This document shows, piece after piece, positions 26,877-36,004 of a stretch of DNA of 64,000 nt. A program made the translations under genes and the position numbers. How positions within the stretch are numbered: position 1 is the stretch's first letter; the number at the start of each line of letters is the position of its first letter. Below the pieces are notes generated by a model. That model was not told the DNA's origin. It ran no database searches and worked only from the letters and a program-made list of their open reading frames with translations. This stretch comes from CAVYGM01 sp963768025 (GTDB taxonomy: Bacteria; Bacteroidota; Bacteroidia; Cytophagales; Spirosomataceae), in NCBI GenBank assembly GCA_963768025.1, contig CAVYGM010000011.1:372001-436000 (forward strand). The letters run 5' to 3'.

Positions 26877-26890
26877 CGGTTTGGTAAATG

Positions 26891-26983
<93 letters not shown>

Positions 26984-26992
26984 CACGAAAAC

Positions 26993-27058
26993 GAGCCTTC
27001 CTGGTGAGGAAGAAGTTGGGGCGGCTCGCCGTCGCGATTCAAATTCTCCAACGGCTCA
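26993..27058 (+). pseudogene. tRNA-Thr remnant, third copy (3' half)
   Basis: A partial copy that keeps a degenerate anticodon arm (CTTCCTGGTGAGGAAG, loop one base short) and the 3' acceptor strand AACGGCTCA. In the T arm, after GGGG, it has a 16-nt insert CGGCTCGCCGTCGCGA before TTCAAATTCTCC. The D arm and the 5' acceptor are missing. Confidence 0.75.
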
Positions 27059-27202
27059 CAAATTTTAAGGTAAGTCAAGGGCATTATTTTGAATAGTATG
27101 TGCCCTTTCAGCATAGAAGAAAGTGGTAAAATTATTCCAAACTACTATCAACAAACGATAATAATCTCGTACTAAATTTCAATTTAAGCATACCTAGAAA
27201 AC

Positions 27203-28390
27203 ATGGCAAAAGATAAGTTTGACCGCTCCAAACCGCACGTTAACATTGGTACAATCGGACACGTTGACCACGGTAAAACTACCCTCACCGCTGCGATTAC
27301 AACGGTATTGGCTGGCAAAGGTCTATCCGCAAAGCGTGACTTCTCGTCTATTGACAATGCTCCGGAAGAAAAAGAGCGTGGAATCACGATCAATACATCA
27401 CACGTAGAATATCAGACAGTCAATCGCCACTACGCGCACGTTGACTGCCCTGGTCACGCTGACTACGTTAAGAACATGGTAACGGGTGCTGCCCAGATGG
27501 ACGGCGCGATCATTGTAGTAGCTTCTACCGATGGACCAATGCCCCAAACCCGCGAGCACATTCTTCTTGCCCGTCAGGTAGGTGTTCCTCAGCTGGTCGT
27601 GTTCATGAACAAAGTGGACATGGTAGATGATCCCGAGCTTCTTGAACTCGTAGAAATGGAAATTCGTGAGCTTTTGAGCTTCTACGAATATGATGGAGAC
27701 AATATCCCCGTAATTCAAGGTTCTGCTCTTGGAGCTTTGAACGGCGAAGAGAAGTGGGTGAAGACAGTTGAGGATTTGATGGATGCAGTTGATAGCTTTA
27801 TCCCCATCCCTCCCCGTATGACGGAGCTTCCGTTCCTGATGCCTGTTGAAGACGTATTCTCGATCACAGGTCGTGGTACAGTTGCTACGGGTCGTATCGA
27901 GCGTGGTGTTATCAACTCTGGTGACCCCGTAGATATTCTAGGTATGGGTGCTGAGAACCTGAAATCAACTATTACGGGTGTGGAAATGTTCCGTAAGATC
28001 CTGGATCGTGGTGAAGCTGGCGATAACGTTGGTTTGCTGCTCCGTGGTATCGATAAGGAGGACATCCGCCGCGGTATGGTAATCTGTAAGCCTGGTTCAG
28101 TGAAGCCACACGCTCACTTCAAGGCTGAGGTATACGTACTTTCGAAAGAGGAAGGTGGACGTCATACGCCATTCTTTAACAAATACCGTCCACAGTTCTA
28201 CTTCCGTACCACGGACGTAACGGGCGAGATTTCTCTGCCAGCCGGTGTAGAAATGGTAATGCCTGGTGATAACATCACGATTGAAGTGAAGTTGATCAAC
28301 AAGATTGCCATGGAAAAAGGCCTTCGTTTCGCTATCCGTGAAGGTGGCCGTACGGTAGGTGCCGGTCAGGTGACTGAGATCCTAGATTAA
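27203..28390 (+). CDS. tuf: Elongation factor Tu
   Basis: GTPase that brings aminoacyl-tRNA to the ribosome. It has 395 residues, the usual length. The P loop GHVDHGKTTL (about residues 19-28), switch II DCPGHADYVKNM and NKVDMVD base-recognition motif are present, with domains 2 and 3 complete and ending GAGQVTEILD. It sits between tRNA-Thr and tRNA-Trp, the typical bacterial arrangement ahead of secE-nusG and the L11/L1 operon. Confidence 0.98.
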   Translation: MAKDKFDRSKPHVNIGTIGHVDHGKTTLTAAITTVLAGKGLSAKRDFSSIDNAPEEKERGITINTSHVEYQTVNRHYAHVDCPGHADYVKNMVTGAAQMDGAIIVVASTDGPMPQTREHILLARQVGVPQLVVFMNKVDMVDDPELLELVEMEIRELLSFYEYDGDNIPVIQGSALGALNGEEKWVKTVEDLMDAVDSFIPIPPRMTELPFLMPVEDVFSITGRGTVATGRIERGVINSGDPVDILGMGAENLKSTITGVEMFRKILDRGEAGDNVGLLLRGIDKEDIRRGMVICKPGSVKPHAHFKAEVYVLSKEEGGRHTPFFNKYRPQFYFRTTDVTGEISLPAGVEMVMPGDNITIEVKLINKIAMEKGLRFAIREGGRTVGAGQVTEILD

Positions 28391-28410
28391 TTTTCGAATA
28401 AGATCAATAA

Positions 28411-28447
28411 AACAAGTGCATTTCGATAAGAAATGCACTTGTTTTTT
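28411..28447 (+). terminator. Intrinsic terminator after tuf
   Basis: ACAAGTGCATTTC pairs with GAAATGCACTTGT around the loop GATAA, followed by a T run. The T run overlaps the start of the tRNA-Trp promoter. Confidence 0.88.
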
Positions 28448-28467
28448 GTAATAAATTCGTATCTTTG
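28439..28467 (+). promoter_or_regulatory. Promoter for tRNA-Trp/secE/nusG
   Basis: TTG at 28439-28441, an 18-bp spacer and TATCTTTG at 28460-28467, fitting the Bacteroidota -33/-7 pattern. It lies 38 nt before tRNA-Trp and could start the transcript that continues into secE-nusG. Confidence 0.6.
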
Positions 28468-28504
28468 CAGCCCAATCGTTGGGTATGTGTGTAGAAGAAC
28501 CTAT

Positions 28505-28578
28505 ACGGGTGTAGTTCAAGGGTAGAATAGCGGTCTCCAAAACCGTTGATGGGAGTTCGAATCTCTCCACCCGTGCCA
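28505..28578 (+). tRNA. tRNA-Trp (CCA)
   Basis: The acceptor stem ACGGGTG pairs with CACCCGT, discriminator G, 3' CCA encoded. The anticodon loop CTCCAAA gives CCA. secE starts 16 nt downstream. Confidence 0.95.
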
Positions 28579-28593
28579 GTTTTAAAAAAGAAA

Positions 28594-28785
28594 ATGGAAA
28601 AATTGACCTCATTTTTAAAAGCCTCCTGGGAAGAGATCACCCAGCACGTTACATGGCCTCCATTTAACGAGTTGCAATCCAACACTACATTGGTATTGGT
28701 GGGGTCCCTGATTTTCGCCTTCTTGGTGGGATTTATGGATTTCATTTTCGAAAATGCACTCAATCTATTTTATCAGACTTTCTAA
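28594..28785 (+). CDS. secE: Preprotein translocase subunit SecE
   Basis: A 63-residue essential subunit of the SecYEG channel. An amphipathic helix (SFLKASWEEITQHVTWP) precedes a single transmembrane helix (TLVLVGSLIFAFLVGFMDF). The ATG at 28594 gives MEKLTSFLKAS, the standard start. The reading frame extends upstream through the tRNA-Trp gene, which is not coding. Confidence 0.93.
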   Translation: MEKLTSFLKASWEEITQHVTWPPFNELQSNTTLVLVGSLIFAFLVGFMDFIFENALNLFYQTF

Positions 28786-28821
28786 GGCGTCCGGTTGGAT
28801 GCCGAAATAATCCAGAATGGC

Positions 28822-29376
28822 ATGACTGGTGTAAATTGGTACGTATTAAGAGCAGTTTCGGGTCAGGAGAAGAAGATCAAGACTTATATCGAGAACGAAC
28901 TCACCCGACAGAATCTCAGTGAATACGTTCCGGAGGTACTTATTCCTACGGAGAAAATATACGAAATGCGGAATGGTAAGAAGAGGGTTCGGGAAAAGAA
29001 CTTTTTTCCGGGCTACATTATTATATCCGCTGATCTTTCAAAAGGAGAAGTACACCACCTCATTACCAGCATGCCAGGCGTAATCGGGTTTCTTGGGAAT
29101 TCGGAAGGTACTTCTAAAGTCCCCGTACCGCTTCGCCAGTCGGAAATTAACCGGATTCTGGGTCGGGTGGATGAGGCGGCTCAGGAAGAAGAGTCACCCT
29201 CTATGTCATTCCTGAAAGGCGAGAGTGTGCGTGTAGTAGACGGGCCATTCAGCGGATTCATTGGAACGGTTGAAGAGGTCTTTGATGAGAAGAAAAAACT
29301 CAATGTAGTTGTAAAAATATTCGGGCGGAGTACGCCCGTGGAACTCAGTTACGCACAAGTAGAAAAGGAAAGTTGA
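28822..29376 (+). CDS. nusG: Transcription termination/antitermination factor NusG
   Basis: NusG binds RNA polymerase and links it to Rho and the ribosome. ATG 28822 gives MTGVNWYVLRAVSGQEKKIK, the usual NGN-domain start. An in-frame TTG at 28795 would add nine unremarkable residues. From 28822 it has 184 residues. The C-terminal KOW domain is seen as GESVRVVDGPFSGFIGTVEEV. It lies between secE and rplK in the conserved order. Confidence 0.94.
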   Translation: MTGVNWYVLRAVSGQEKKIKTYIENELTRQNLSEYVPEVLIPTEKIYEMRNGKKRVREKNFFPGYIIISADLSKGEVHHLITSMPGVIGFLGNSEGTSKVPVPLRQSEINRILGRVDEAAQEEESPSMSFLKGESVRVVDGPFSGFIGTVEEVFDEKKKLNVVVKIFGRSTPVELSYAQVEKES

Positions 29377-29456
29377 TAGTACCTGCGGGCAGGATTGCTG
29401 CTTCCACTGCAAAATAAACCGTAGGAATTACCAATAGACCGACAAACTCCAAAACA

Positions 29457-29906
29457 ATGGCAAAAGAAATAACCGGATACGTCAAACTCCAAGTGAAGGG
29501 TGGCCAGGCCAATCCCTCACCTCCTATCGGACCTGCATTGGGCTCGAAGGGTTTGAACATCATGGAGTTTTGCAAACAGTTCAATGGCCGGACCCAGGAT
29601 AAAATGGGAATGGTCTTGCCGGTAGTTATTACATACTATAAGGATAAGTCTTTTGACTTTGTCATTAAGACTCCTCCGGCCGCTATTTTGCTCATGGAAG
29701 CATCTAAATTGAAGAAAGGATCGGCCCAGCCGAACCGTGCAAAAGTAGGATCAGTTAGTTGGGATCAGGTTCGTCAGATCGCTGAAACCAAAATGCCCGA
29801 CCTGAATTGCTTCTCTGTGGACGCAGGAATGAAAATGATAGCTGGTACAGCTCGTAGTATGGGTATTACCGTGACTGGCAAAGCCCCGTGGGAAGAAAAC
29901 AACTAA
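29457..29906 (+). CDS. rplK: 50S ribosomal protein L11
   Basis: L11 forms the GTPase-associated centre with 23S rRNA. It has 149 residues, with the proline-rich PPIGPALG motif near residue 22 and the C-terminal RNA-binding domain with GTARSMGITVTG. It begins the rplKAJL ribosomal run after nusG. Confidence 0.98.
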   Translation: MAKEITGYVKLQVKGGQANPSPPIGPALGSKGLNIMEFCKQFNGRTQDKMGMVLPVVITYYKDKSFDFVIKTPPAAILLMEASKLKKGSAQPNRAKVGSVSWDQVRQIAETKMPDLNCFSVDAGMKMIAGTARSMGITVTGKAPWEENN

Positions 29907-29938
29907 GCGTGTAAACATACGCCTAAGAAACTAAGAAC

Positions 29939-30637
29939 ATGGGAAAATTGACGAAAAAGCAAAAAGAGGCTCAATCGAAATTCGACGACAATCAGTCGTA
30001 CTCTTTTCATCAGGCCGCAGAAGTCCTCAAAGACATCACCTACACAAAATTTGATTCCTCCGTGGATATCGACGTTCGTTTGGGCGTGGATCCCCGCAAG
30101 GCCGATCAAATGGTGCGTGGAGTGGTAACCTTGCCGCATGGCACGGGAAAAGAGGTTCGCGTACTGGTACTGTGTACACCTGACAAGGAAAACGATGCGA
30201 AAGAGGCCGGAGCTGATTACGTAGGTCTGGATGAGTACATCCAAAAAATCGAACAAGGTTGGACCGACGTTGACGTAATCATAACGATGCCTAGTGTAAT
30301 GGCTAAGGTGGGTAGATTGGGTAAGATCCTCGGTCCCCGCGGATTGATGCCTAACCCAAAATCAGGTACGGTAACCACCGACGTGGGTAAGGCTGTTCAG
30401 GAGGTAAAAGCAGGTAAGATTGATTTCCGGGTTGATAAATCAGGTATCATTCATACCAGCATTGGAAAAGTTTCTTTCGATCCTGAGAAATTGGCACAGA
30501 ATGCCCAGGAAGTTATTAATACCCTGGTTCGCCTGAAACCCTCCTCGGCAAAAGGTACGTATGTGAGAAGCATTTACTTGTCGAGCACGATGAGCCCAAG
30601 TGTTTCCATTGACAAAAACACGATTCCAGGTTTATAA
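29939..30637 (+). CDS. rplA: 50S ribosomal protein L1
   Basis: L1 forms the mobile stalk at the E site and often represses its own operon by binding the message. It has 232 residues with GLDEYIQKIEQGWTDVDV, the signature GRLGKILGPRGLMPNPKSGT and an intact C-terminal domain. It is 32 nt after rplK. No obvious L1-binding hairpin was identified. Confidence 0.98.
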   Translation: MGKLTKKQKEAQSKFDDNQSYSFHQAAEVLKDITYTKFDSSVDIDVRLGVDPRKADQMVRGVVTLPHGTGKEVRVLVLCTPDKENDAKEAGADYVGLDEYIQKIEQGWTDVDVIITMPSVMAKVGRLGKILGPRGLMPNPKSGTVTTDVGKAVQEVKAGKIDFRVDKSGIIHTSIGKVSFDPEKLAQNAQEVINTLVRLKPSSAKGTYVRSIYLSSTMSPSVSIDKNTIPGL

Positions 30638-30639
30638 TT

Positions 30640-31173
30640 ATGACAAGGGAAGAAAAAGCAGTAGTAATAGACGAATTAAGTCAGAAATTCGAAAGCACAC
30701 CGTACTTCTACATTACCAATGCCTCTGGCATGTCGGTGGGTGAAGTAAATCAGCTTCGCCGCCTTTGCTTTGAGCGGGGTGTGGAGTATCGGGTGATCAA
30801 GAATACCCTGATTAAGAAAGCCTTGGAAACACTGAGCACCGATTACACTCCTTTCGACGAAAGCGTTTTGAAAGGGTTCTCGGGCGTAATGTTTCACCCG
30901 GAGTCAGGTAAAGTCCCTGCACAATTGATTAAAGAATTTCGCAAGAAGTCAGGCAACGATAAATTGAAATTGAAAGGTGCTTCGGTAGATATGTCCCTCT
31001 TTATTGGAGCGGATCAACTGGAAACCCTTATTTCACTGAAATCTAAGCAGGAACTCCTTGGAGAAGTGATCGGTTTGCTGCAATCCCCAGCCAAAAACGT
31101 TATATCGGCCCTGCAAAGCGGCGGAAACAAATTGGCGGGTATTCTCAAGACTTTATCCGAGAAAGAAGACTAA
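30640..31173 (+). CDS. rplJ: 50S ribosomal protein L10
   Basis: L10 anchors the L7/L12 dimers to the ribosome. It has 177 residues. The N-terminal globular part includes YFYITNASGMSVGEVNQLRR, and the C-terminal helical tail (LQSPAKNVISALQSGGNKLA) binds L7/L12. It starts 2 nt after the rplA stop. Confidence 0.97.
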   Translation: MTREEKAVVIDELSQKFESTPYFYITNASGMSVGEVNQLRRLCFERGVEYRVIKNTLIKKALETLSTDYTPFDESVLKGFSGVMFHPESGKVPAQLIKEFRKKSGNDKLKLKGASVDMSLFIGADQLETLISLKSKQELLGEVIGLLQSPAKNVISALQSGGNKLAGILKTLSEKED

Positions 31174-31274
31174 TTTTTATACGGCTGATGCGCACTGGCT
31201 ATCCATCAGACTTCTTTATAAGCCATTAATTCATTCAAAATCATTTGTAATAATCACTTAATCAAAATAAAAAA

Positions 31275-31658
31275 ATGGCAGATTTGAAAGCTTTCGCGGA
31301 GCAGCTTGTTAACCTTACGGTTAAAGAAGTGAACGAACTTGCTGCAATTCTGAAAGACGAGTACGGCATTGAGCCCGCTGCTGCTGGTGCAGTAATGGTA
31401 GCTGGCCCTGCTGGTGGTGGCGATGAGCCAGCCGCTGCAGCTGAGCAAACGTCTTTCGATGTAATCCTTAAAGCAGCTGGTGCAAGCAAGCTTGCTGTTG
31501 TCAAATTGGTGAAAGACCTGACCGGTCTTGGCTTGAAAGAAGCTAAGGAATTGGTAGACAACGCTCCCAAGCCTTTGAAAGAAGGAATTGCTAAAGATGA
31601 GGCAGAAGCCCTTAAGAAGCAGCTTGAAGAAGCAGGTGCTGAAGTTGAAGTGAAATAA
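31275..31658 (+). CDS. rplL: 50S ribosomal protein L7/L12
   Basis: The stalk protein that recruits translational GTPases. It has 127 residues: an N-terminal dimerisation domain (DLKAFAEQLVNLTVKEVNEL), an Ala/Gly hinge (AAAGAVMVAGPAGGGDEPAA) and the C-terminal domain with GLGLKEAKELVDNAP. It lies 101 nt after rplJ. Confidence 0.98.
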   Translation: MADLKAFAEQLVNLTVKEVNELAAILKDEYGIEPAAAGAVMVAGPAGGGDEPAAAAEQTSFDVILKAAGASKLAVVKLVKDLTGLGLKEAKELVDNAPKPLKEGIAKDEAEALKKQLEEAGAEVEVK

Positions 31659-31688
31659 TCTATTTCGCCCAGCTTTTACATAAATAAG

Positions 31689-31724
31689 CAGGAATAGGCC
31701 TGGCGTTTGTCAGGTCTTTTCCTG
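31689..31724 (+). terminator. Stem-loop between rplL and rpoB
   Basis: CAGGAA pairs with TTCCTG and an inner GCCTGGC with GTCAGGT (two wobbles), followed by TTTAAG, a weak U tract. It could be an attenuator, an RNA-processing site, or a leaky terminator between the ribosomal and rpo genes. The rest of the 388-nt gap to rpoB holds a second weak hairpin near 31891-31916 and a possible -7 box. Confidence 0.6.
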
Positions 31725-31947
31725 TTTAAGAAAAGCAAACTAAACTTATTTGTTCTGCAACGTGTTTTAAACACTGAGCTTAGTACAAGTTCATCTCTCC
31801 GCTCAGTCAGAATACTATTTTTTCTCCCGAAAGCAAGGAAGCATTTCTATTCACCTTGCGTTTCTAAATGGGAACACGGATCCGAAACACTTCTTTTCTC
31901 GTAGAAAGTAAGAAGAGGGATCAGTTTTCCAACAAATCTACGAGGCC

Positions 31948-31955
31948 TAATTTTG
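31948..31955 (+). promoter_or_regulatory. Possible -7 box (TAATTTTG) for rpoBC
   Basis: TAATTTTG fits TAnnTTTG 92 nt before rpoB. No good -33 box is seen. It suggests a secondary promoter for rpoBC. Confidence 0.4.
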
Positions 31956-32046
31956 TGGTTTTAAACTAATCAGGGTTTTTGCGCGTTCTATTCAATTGCA
32001 TTGGCTCTAGAAATTTTTGTTCTATTAACCCAAAAACATCATAGCC

Positions 32047-35000
32047 TTGGCTACCAAAACAACTTCCAGAAAAAACTTTGCCCGGATTACTCCGATTATT
32101 AATTATCCCGACTTACTAGGGGTTCAGGTTCAATCATTCAGAGATTTTTTTAGCTTAGACACCTCGGTGGAAGATCGCTCTGGCGAAGGCCTTTATAAGG
32201 TATTTGCCGAGAATTTCCCCATTGCCGATTCCCGGGATAACTTCGTGCTTGAGTTCATTGATTATCTCCTTGAGCCTCCCAAATATTCGGTGGATGAATC
32301 CATTGATCGAGGATTGACGTATGCAGTTCCTCTCAAAGCTAAACTTCGCCTTATCTGCAATGATCCGGATCACGAAGAATTCGAAACCATTGAGCAAGAG
32401 GTATTTTTAGGCAATATTCCGTACATGACTGAACGCGGGTCGTTCGTGATTAACGGCGCTGAACGCGTAATTGTATCACAGCTCCACCGTTCACCTGGTG
32501 TGTTCTTCTCCATGAGTAAGCACACCAATGGATCAAAGCTCTATTCGGCCCGGATTATTCCCTTTAAAGGTTCCTGGATCGAGTTCTCGACCGACGTCAA
32601 CAATGTCATGTATGCCTACATTGACCGGAAAAAGAAATTTCCGGTTACAACATTGCTTCGTGCCATCGGTTTCGGATCTGATAAAGATATCCTTGACCTT
32701 TTCGGTCTGTCGGAAGAAATTACAGCTACTCAAACGAATCTTAAGAAGGCCGTCGGCCGCCGCTTAGCAGCGCGGGTTCTGCGTACCTGGACGGAAGATT
32801 TCGTTGATGAGGATACCGGTGAGGTGGTTTCTATCCAACGGAACGAAGTGCTCCTCGAGCGGGATTCCCTCATTGGGGCCGAAGACATAGACGTAATTGT
32901 GGAATCGGGCCAAAAATCCATCATTCTTCATAAGGAAGATATGAACGTGGCCGATTATAATATCATTTATAATACCCTACAAAAAGACAGCTCCAACTCG
33001 GATAAAGAAGCCGTTGAGCAGATTTACCGTCAGCTTCGTAATGCCGAAGCTCCCGATGAGCAAACTGCCCGCGATGTAATCCAGAGCCTGTTCTTCAGCG
33101 ACAAACGCTATGACCTGGGTGATGTAGGTCGCTACCGGATCAACAAGAAGCTAGGGTCCGATACCAGCCTGGATGTGCGGGTACTTACTACGGAAGATAT
33201 TGTTTCTATCGTGAAGTACCTGATCGGACTGATCAACGCCAAAGCAGTAGTGGACGACATTGACCACCTTTCCAATCGCCGTGTGCGGACCGTAGGTGAG
33301 CAGTTGTACGCACAGTTTGGGGTAGGATTGGCCCGTATGGCCCGTACCATTAAGGAGCGGATGAACGTACGTGACAACGAAGACTTCAAACCTGTTGATC
33401 TGATCAATGCCCGTACGCTATCGTCGGTGATTAATTCCTTTTTTGGAACGAATCAGCTTTCGCAGTTCATGGATCAAACAAACCCCTTGGCCGAAATTAC
33501 GCACAAGCGTCGTATGTCGGCTTTAGGACCCGGTGGTCTATCGCGAGAGCGTGCCGGATTCGAGGTACGTGACGTACACTACACCCACTATGGTCGTTTG
33601 TGTACCATTGAGACTCCAGAAGGTCCGAACATTGGTCTGATTTCCTCCCTTTGTGTGTTTGCAAAGGTAAACGGTATGGGTTTCATCGAGACTCCCTACC
33701 GGGTAATTGACAGTGGCGGAAAACTGACCGACGAAATCATATACATGACCGCGGAAGAAGAGGATTCCAAGTATATCGCTCAGGCTAATGCCTCAGTAGA
33801 CAATAAAGGAAACTTCACAGTGGATAAAATCAAGACCCGATTTGAGGGAGACTTTCCGATGGTAGAGCCAAGTCAGGCTTCTTTCATGGATATTGCTGCC
33901 AATCAGATCGTGTCGGTGGCCGCTTCTCTGATTCCCTTCCTGGAACACGACGATGCCAACCGTGCCCTGATGGGATCGAACATGCAGCGTCAGGCGGTGC
34001 CCCTTCTGCGTCCCCAAGCTCCTATTGTAGGAACAGGTCTGGAAAGACGAGTGGCGATGGACTCGCGCGCTCTGGTAGTAGCCGAAGGCGATGGTGTGAT
34101 TGATTATGTAGATGCCAATAAAATCATTGTACGCTACGAGCGGACTGATGAGGATCGTCAGGTAAGCTTCGACGACGATACGGTTAGCTATAACCTGGTC
34201 AAATTCCGTCGGACCAACCAAGATACCTGCCTGAATCTGCAACCCATGGTTCTGAAGGGCCAGAAGGTGAAGAAAGGCGAGGCGCTGTGCCAGGGGTATG
34301 GCACCGAAGGCGGAGAACTGGCTTTGGGTCGTAACATGATGGTGGCCTTTATGCCCTGGCAGGGATATAACTTTGAGGATGCGATTGTAATCTCAGAGAA
34401 AGTAGTTCGCGAAGACATCTTTACCTCCATTCACATTGAAGAATTTGAACTGGAAGTACGGGATACCAAGCGGGGAGAAGAGGAACTTACCGCAGAGATT
34501 CCTAATGTAAGTGAAGAAACCGTTCGAAATCTTGACGAGAACGGAATCATCCGCATGGGAACCGAAGTAAAAGAAGGCGATATCCTGATTGGTAAAATCA
34601 CACCAAAAGGTGAGTCTGATCCTACTCCGGAAGAAAAACTACTACGGGCGATATTTGGTGATAAAGCTGGTGACGTAAAGGATGCTTCCAAGAAGGCACC
34701 TCCGTCCATGAAAGGAGTTGTGATTGATACCAAGCTTTTCTCTCGTCCAACTAAGGAAGAGCGAGCTAAGCACAAGGACGATCTCAAGCTGCTCATGAAG
34801 CGCTATAGCCGCGATCTGACTGCCCTTAGGGAGAGGATGATTGATAAAATGATGGAGCTTGTGGATGGCAAAACCAGCCAGGGAGTTAAGCATAAGTTCG
34901 GTGATGTGCTAGTAAGCAAAGGCGTGAAGTTCAACCGCAAGAACGTAGGGGAGAATCTTTTCCCTGCCGCTAACCCCTACCGCGACGAAAGCCAGTACTC

Positions 35001-35907
35001 TGTACCCGAGGAGGTAAACCTGATCGGGGATGTACTCACAGACGTGTGGACGGATGATACTGAACTGAACCGACTGATTTTCCGCCTGGTTCGGAATTAT
35101 CTCAACCAGCGCAGTGAGCTGATGGGTCATTTCAAGCGGGAGCGCTTTGCTCTGGAAGTTGGAGATGAACTGCCAGCCGGTATCGTAAAACTTGCCAAGG
35201 TATATATTGCCAAAAAGCGGAAACTGAAAGTAGGGGACAAAATGGCGGGTCGCCACGGAAACAAGGGTGTTGTAGCGCGTATTGTACGCGATGAAGACAT
35301 GCCTTTCCTCGAAGACGGCACGCCGGTGGATATCGTTCTGAACCCTTTGGGAGTACCTTCACGTATGAACATCGGGCAGATTTACGAAACCATTCTTGCC
35401 TGGGCCGGTCTGAAGCTGGGTCGTCGCTACGCAACGCCTATTTTCGACGGAGCTACCGAAGAGGAAGTAGGAGCCGAATTGAAGGAAGCCGGACTTCCTG
35501 ATTGGGGACGTACCTACCTGTACAATGGTCTGAGTGGCGATCGTTTTGATCAGAAAGTGACGGTTGGTCTTATCTACATGATGAAACTGGGTCACTTGGT
35601 TGACGATAAAATGCACGCCCGTTCGATCGGACCTTATTCGCTCATTACGCAGCAGCCGCTGGGTGGTAAGGCACAGTTTGGTGGGCAGCGGTTTGGAGAA
35701 ATGGAGGTATGGGCACTTGAAGCCTTCGGTGCTTCGCACATTCTTCAGGAAATCCTGACCGTAAAATCGGACGACGTAGTAGGGCGCGCCAAGGCGTACG
35801 AGGCAATCGTAAAGGGTGAGAACCTGCCAAAGCCCAACATTCCGGAGTCATTCAACGTACTGGTACACGAGCTTCGTGGATTGGCGTTGGAGATTACGCT
35901 GGATTAA
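32047..35907 (+). CDS. rpoB: DNA-directed RNA polymerase subunit beta
   Basis: The beta subunit of RNA polymerase, 1286 residues. Recognisable motifs include the rifampicin-region sequence SQFMDQTNPLAEITHKRRMSA, followed by LGPGGLSRERAGFEVRDVH and the late KGVKFNRKNVGENLFPAANP region. No in-frame ATG precedes the first conserved residues before an upstream stop, so translation appears to begin at a TTG (32047, MATKTTSRKN). rpoC follows about 100 nt downstream. The rplL-rpoB gap is 388 nt. Confidence 0.97.
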   Translation: MATKTTSRKNFARITPIINYPDLLGVQVQSFRDFFSLDTSVEDRSGEGLYKVFAENFPIADSRDNFVLEFIDYLLEPPKYSVDESIDRGLTYAVPLKAKLRLICNDPDHEEFETIEQEVFLGNIPYMTERGSFVINGAERVIVSQLHRSPGVFFSMSKHTNGSKLYSARIIPFKGSWIEFSTDVNNVMYAYIDRKKKFPVTTLLRAIGFGSDKDILDLFGLSEEITATQTNLKKAVGRRLAARVLRTWTEDFVDEDTGEVVSIQRNEVLLERDSLIGAEDIDVIVESGQKSIILHKEDMNVADYNIIYNTLQKDSSNSDKEAVEQIYRQLRNAEAPDEQTARDVIQSLFFSDKRYDLGDVGRYRINKKLGSDTSLDVRVLTTEDIVSIVKYLIGLINAKAVVDDIDHLSNRRVRTVGEQLYAQFGVGLARMARTIKERMNVRDNEDFKPVDLINARTLSSVINSFFGTNQLSQFMDQTNPLAEITHKRRMSALGPGGLSRERAGFEVRDVHYTHYGRLCTIETPEGPNIGLISSLCVFAKVNGMGFIETPYRVIDSGGKLTDEIIYMTAEEEDSKYIAQANASVDNKGNFTVDKIKTRFEGDFPMVEPSQASFMDIAANQIVSVAASLIPFLEHDDANRALMGSNMQRQAVPLLRPQAPIVGTGLERRVAMDSRALVVAEGDGVIDYVDANKIIVRYERTDEDRQVSFDDDTVSYNLVKFRRTNQDTCLNLQPMVLKGQKVKKGEALCQGYGTEGGELALGRNMMVAFMPWQGYNFEDAIVISEKVVREDIFTSIHIEEFELEVRDTKRGEEELTAEIPNVSEETVRNLDENGIIRMGTEVKEGDILIGKITPKGESDPTPEEKLLRAIFGDKAGDVKDASKKAPPSMKGVVIDTKLFSRPTKEERAKHKDDLKLLMKRYSRDLTALRERMIDKMMELVDGKTSQGVKHKFGDVLVSKGVKFNRKNVGENLFPAANPYRDESQYSVPEEVNLIGDVLTDVWTDDTELNRLIFRLVRNYLNQRSELMGHFKRERFALEVGDELPAGIVKLAKVYIAKKRKLKVGDKMAGRHGNKGVVARIVRDEDMPFLEDGTPVDIVLNPLGVPSRMNIGQIYETILAWAGLKLGRRYATPIFDGATEEEVGAELKEAGLPDWGRTYLYNGLSGDRFDQKVTVGLIYMMKLGHLVDDKMHARSIGPYSLITQQPLGGKAQFGGQRFGEMEVWALEAFGASHILQEILTVKSDDVVGRAKAYEAIVKGENLPKPNIPESFNVLVHELRGLALEITLD

Positions 35908-36004
35908 TGAATTCCAAAAGTGGTGAGAATCATGGTCTGATTTTCACCACTTATTTGAAATATATAGATCAAGACTATTGACTCACAGCATAAAGATCAA
36001 CAAT

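Noticed and set aside
26993..27058. The third tRNA-Thr piece as a functional tRNA
   Set aside because: It lacks the D arm and 5' acceptor strand, and its anticodon loop is one base short.
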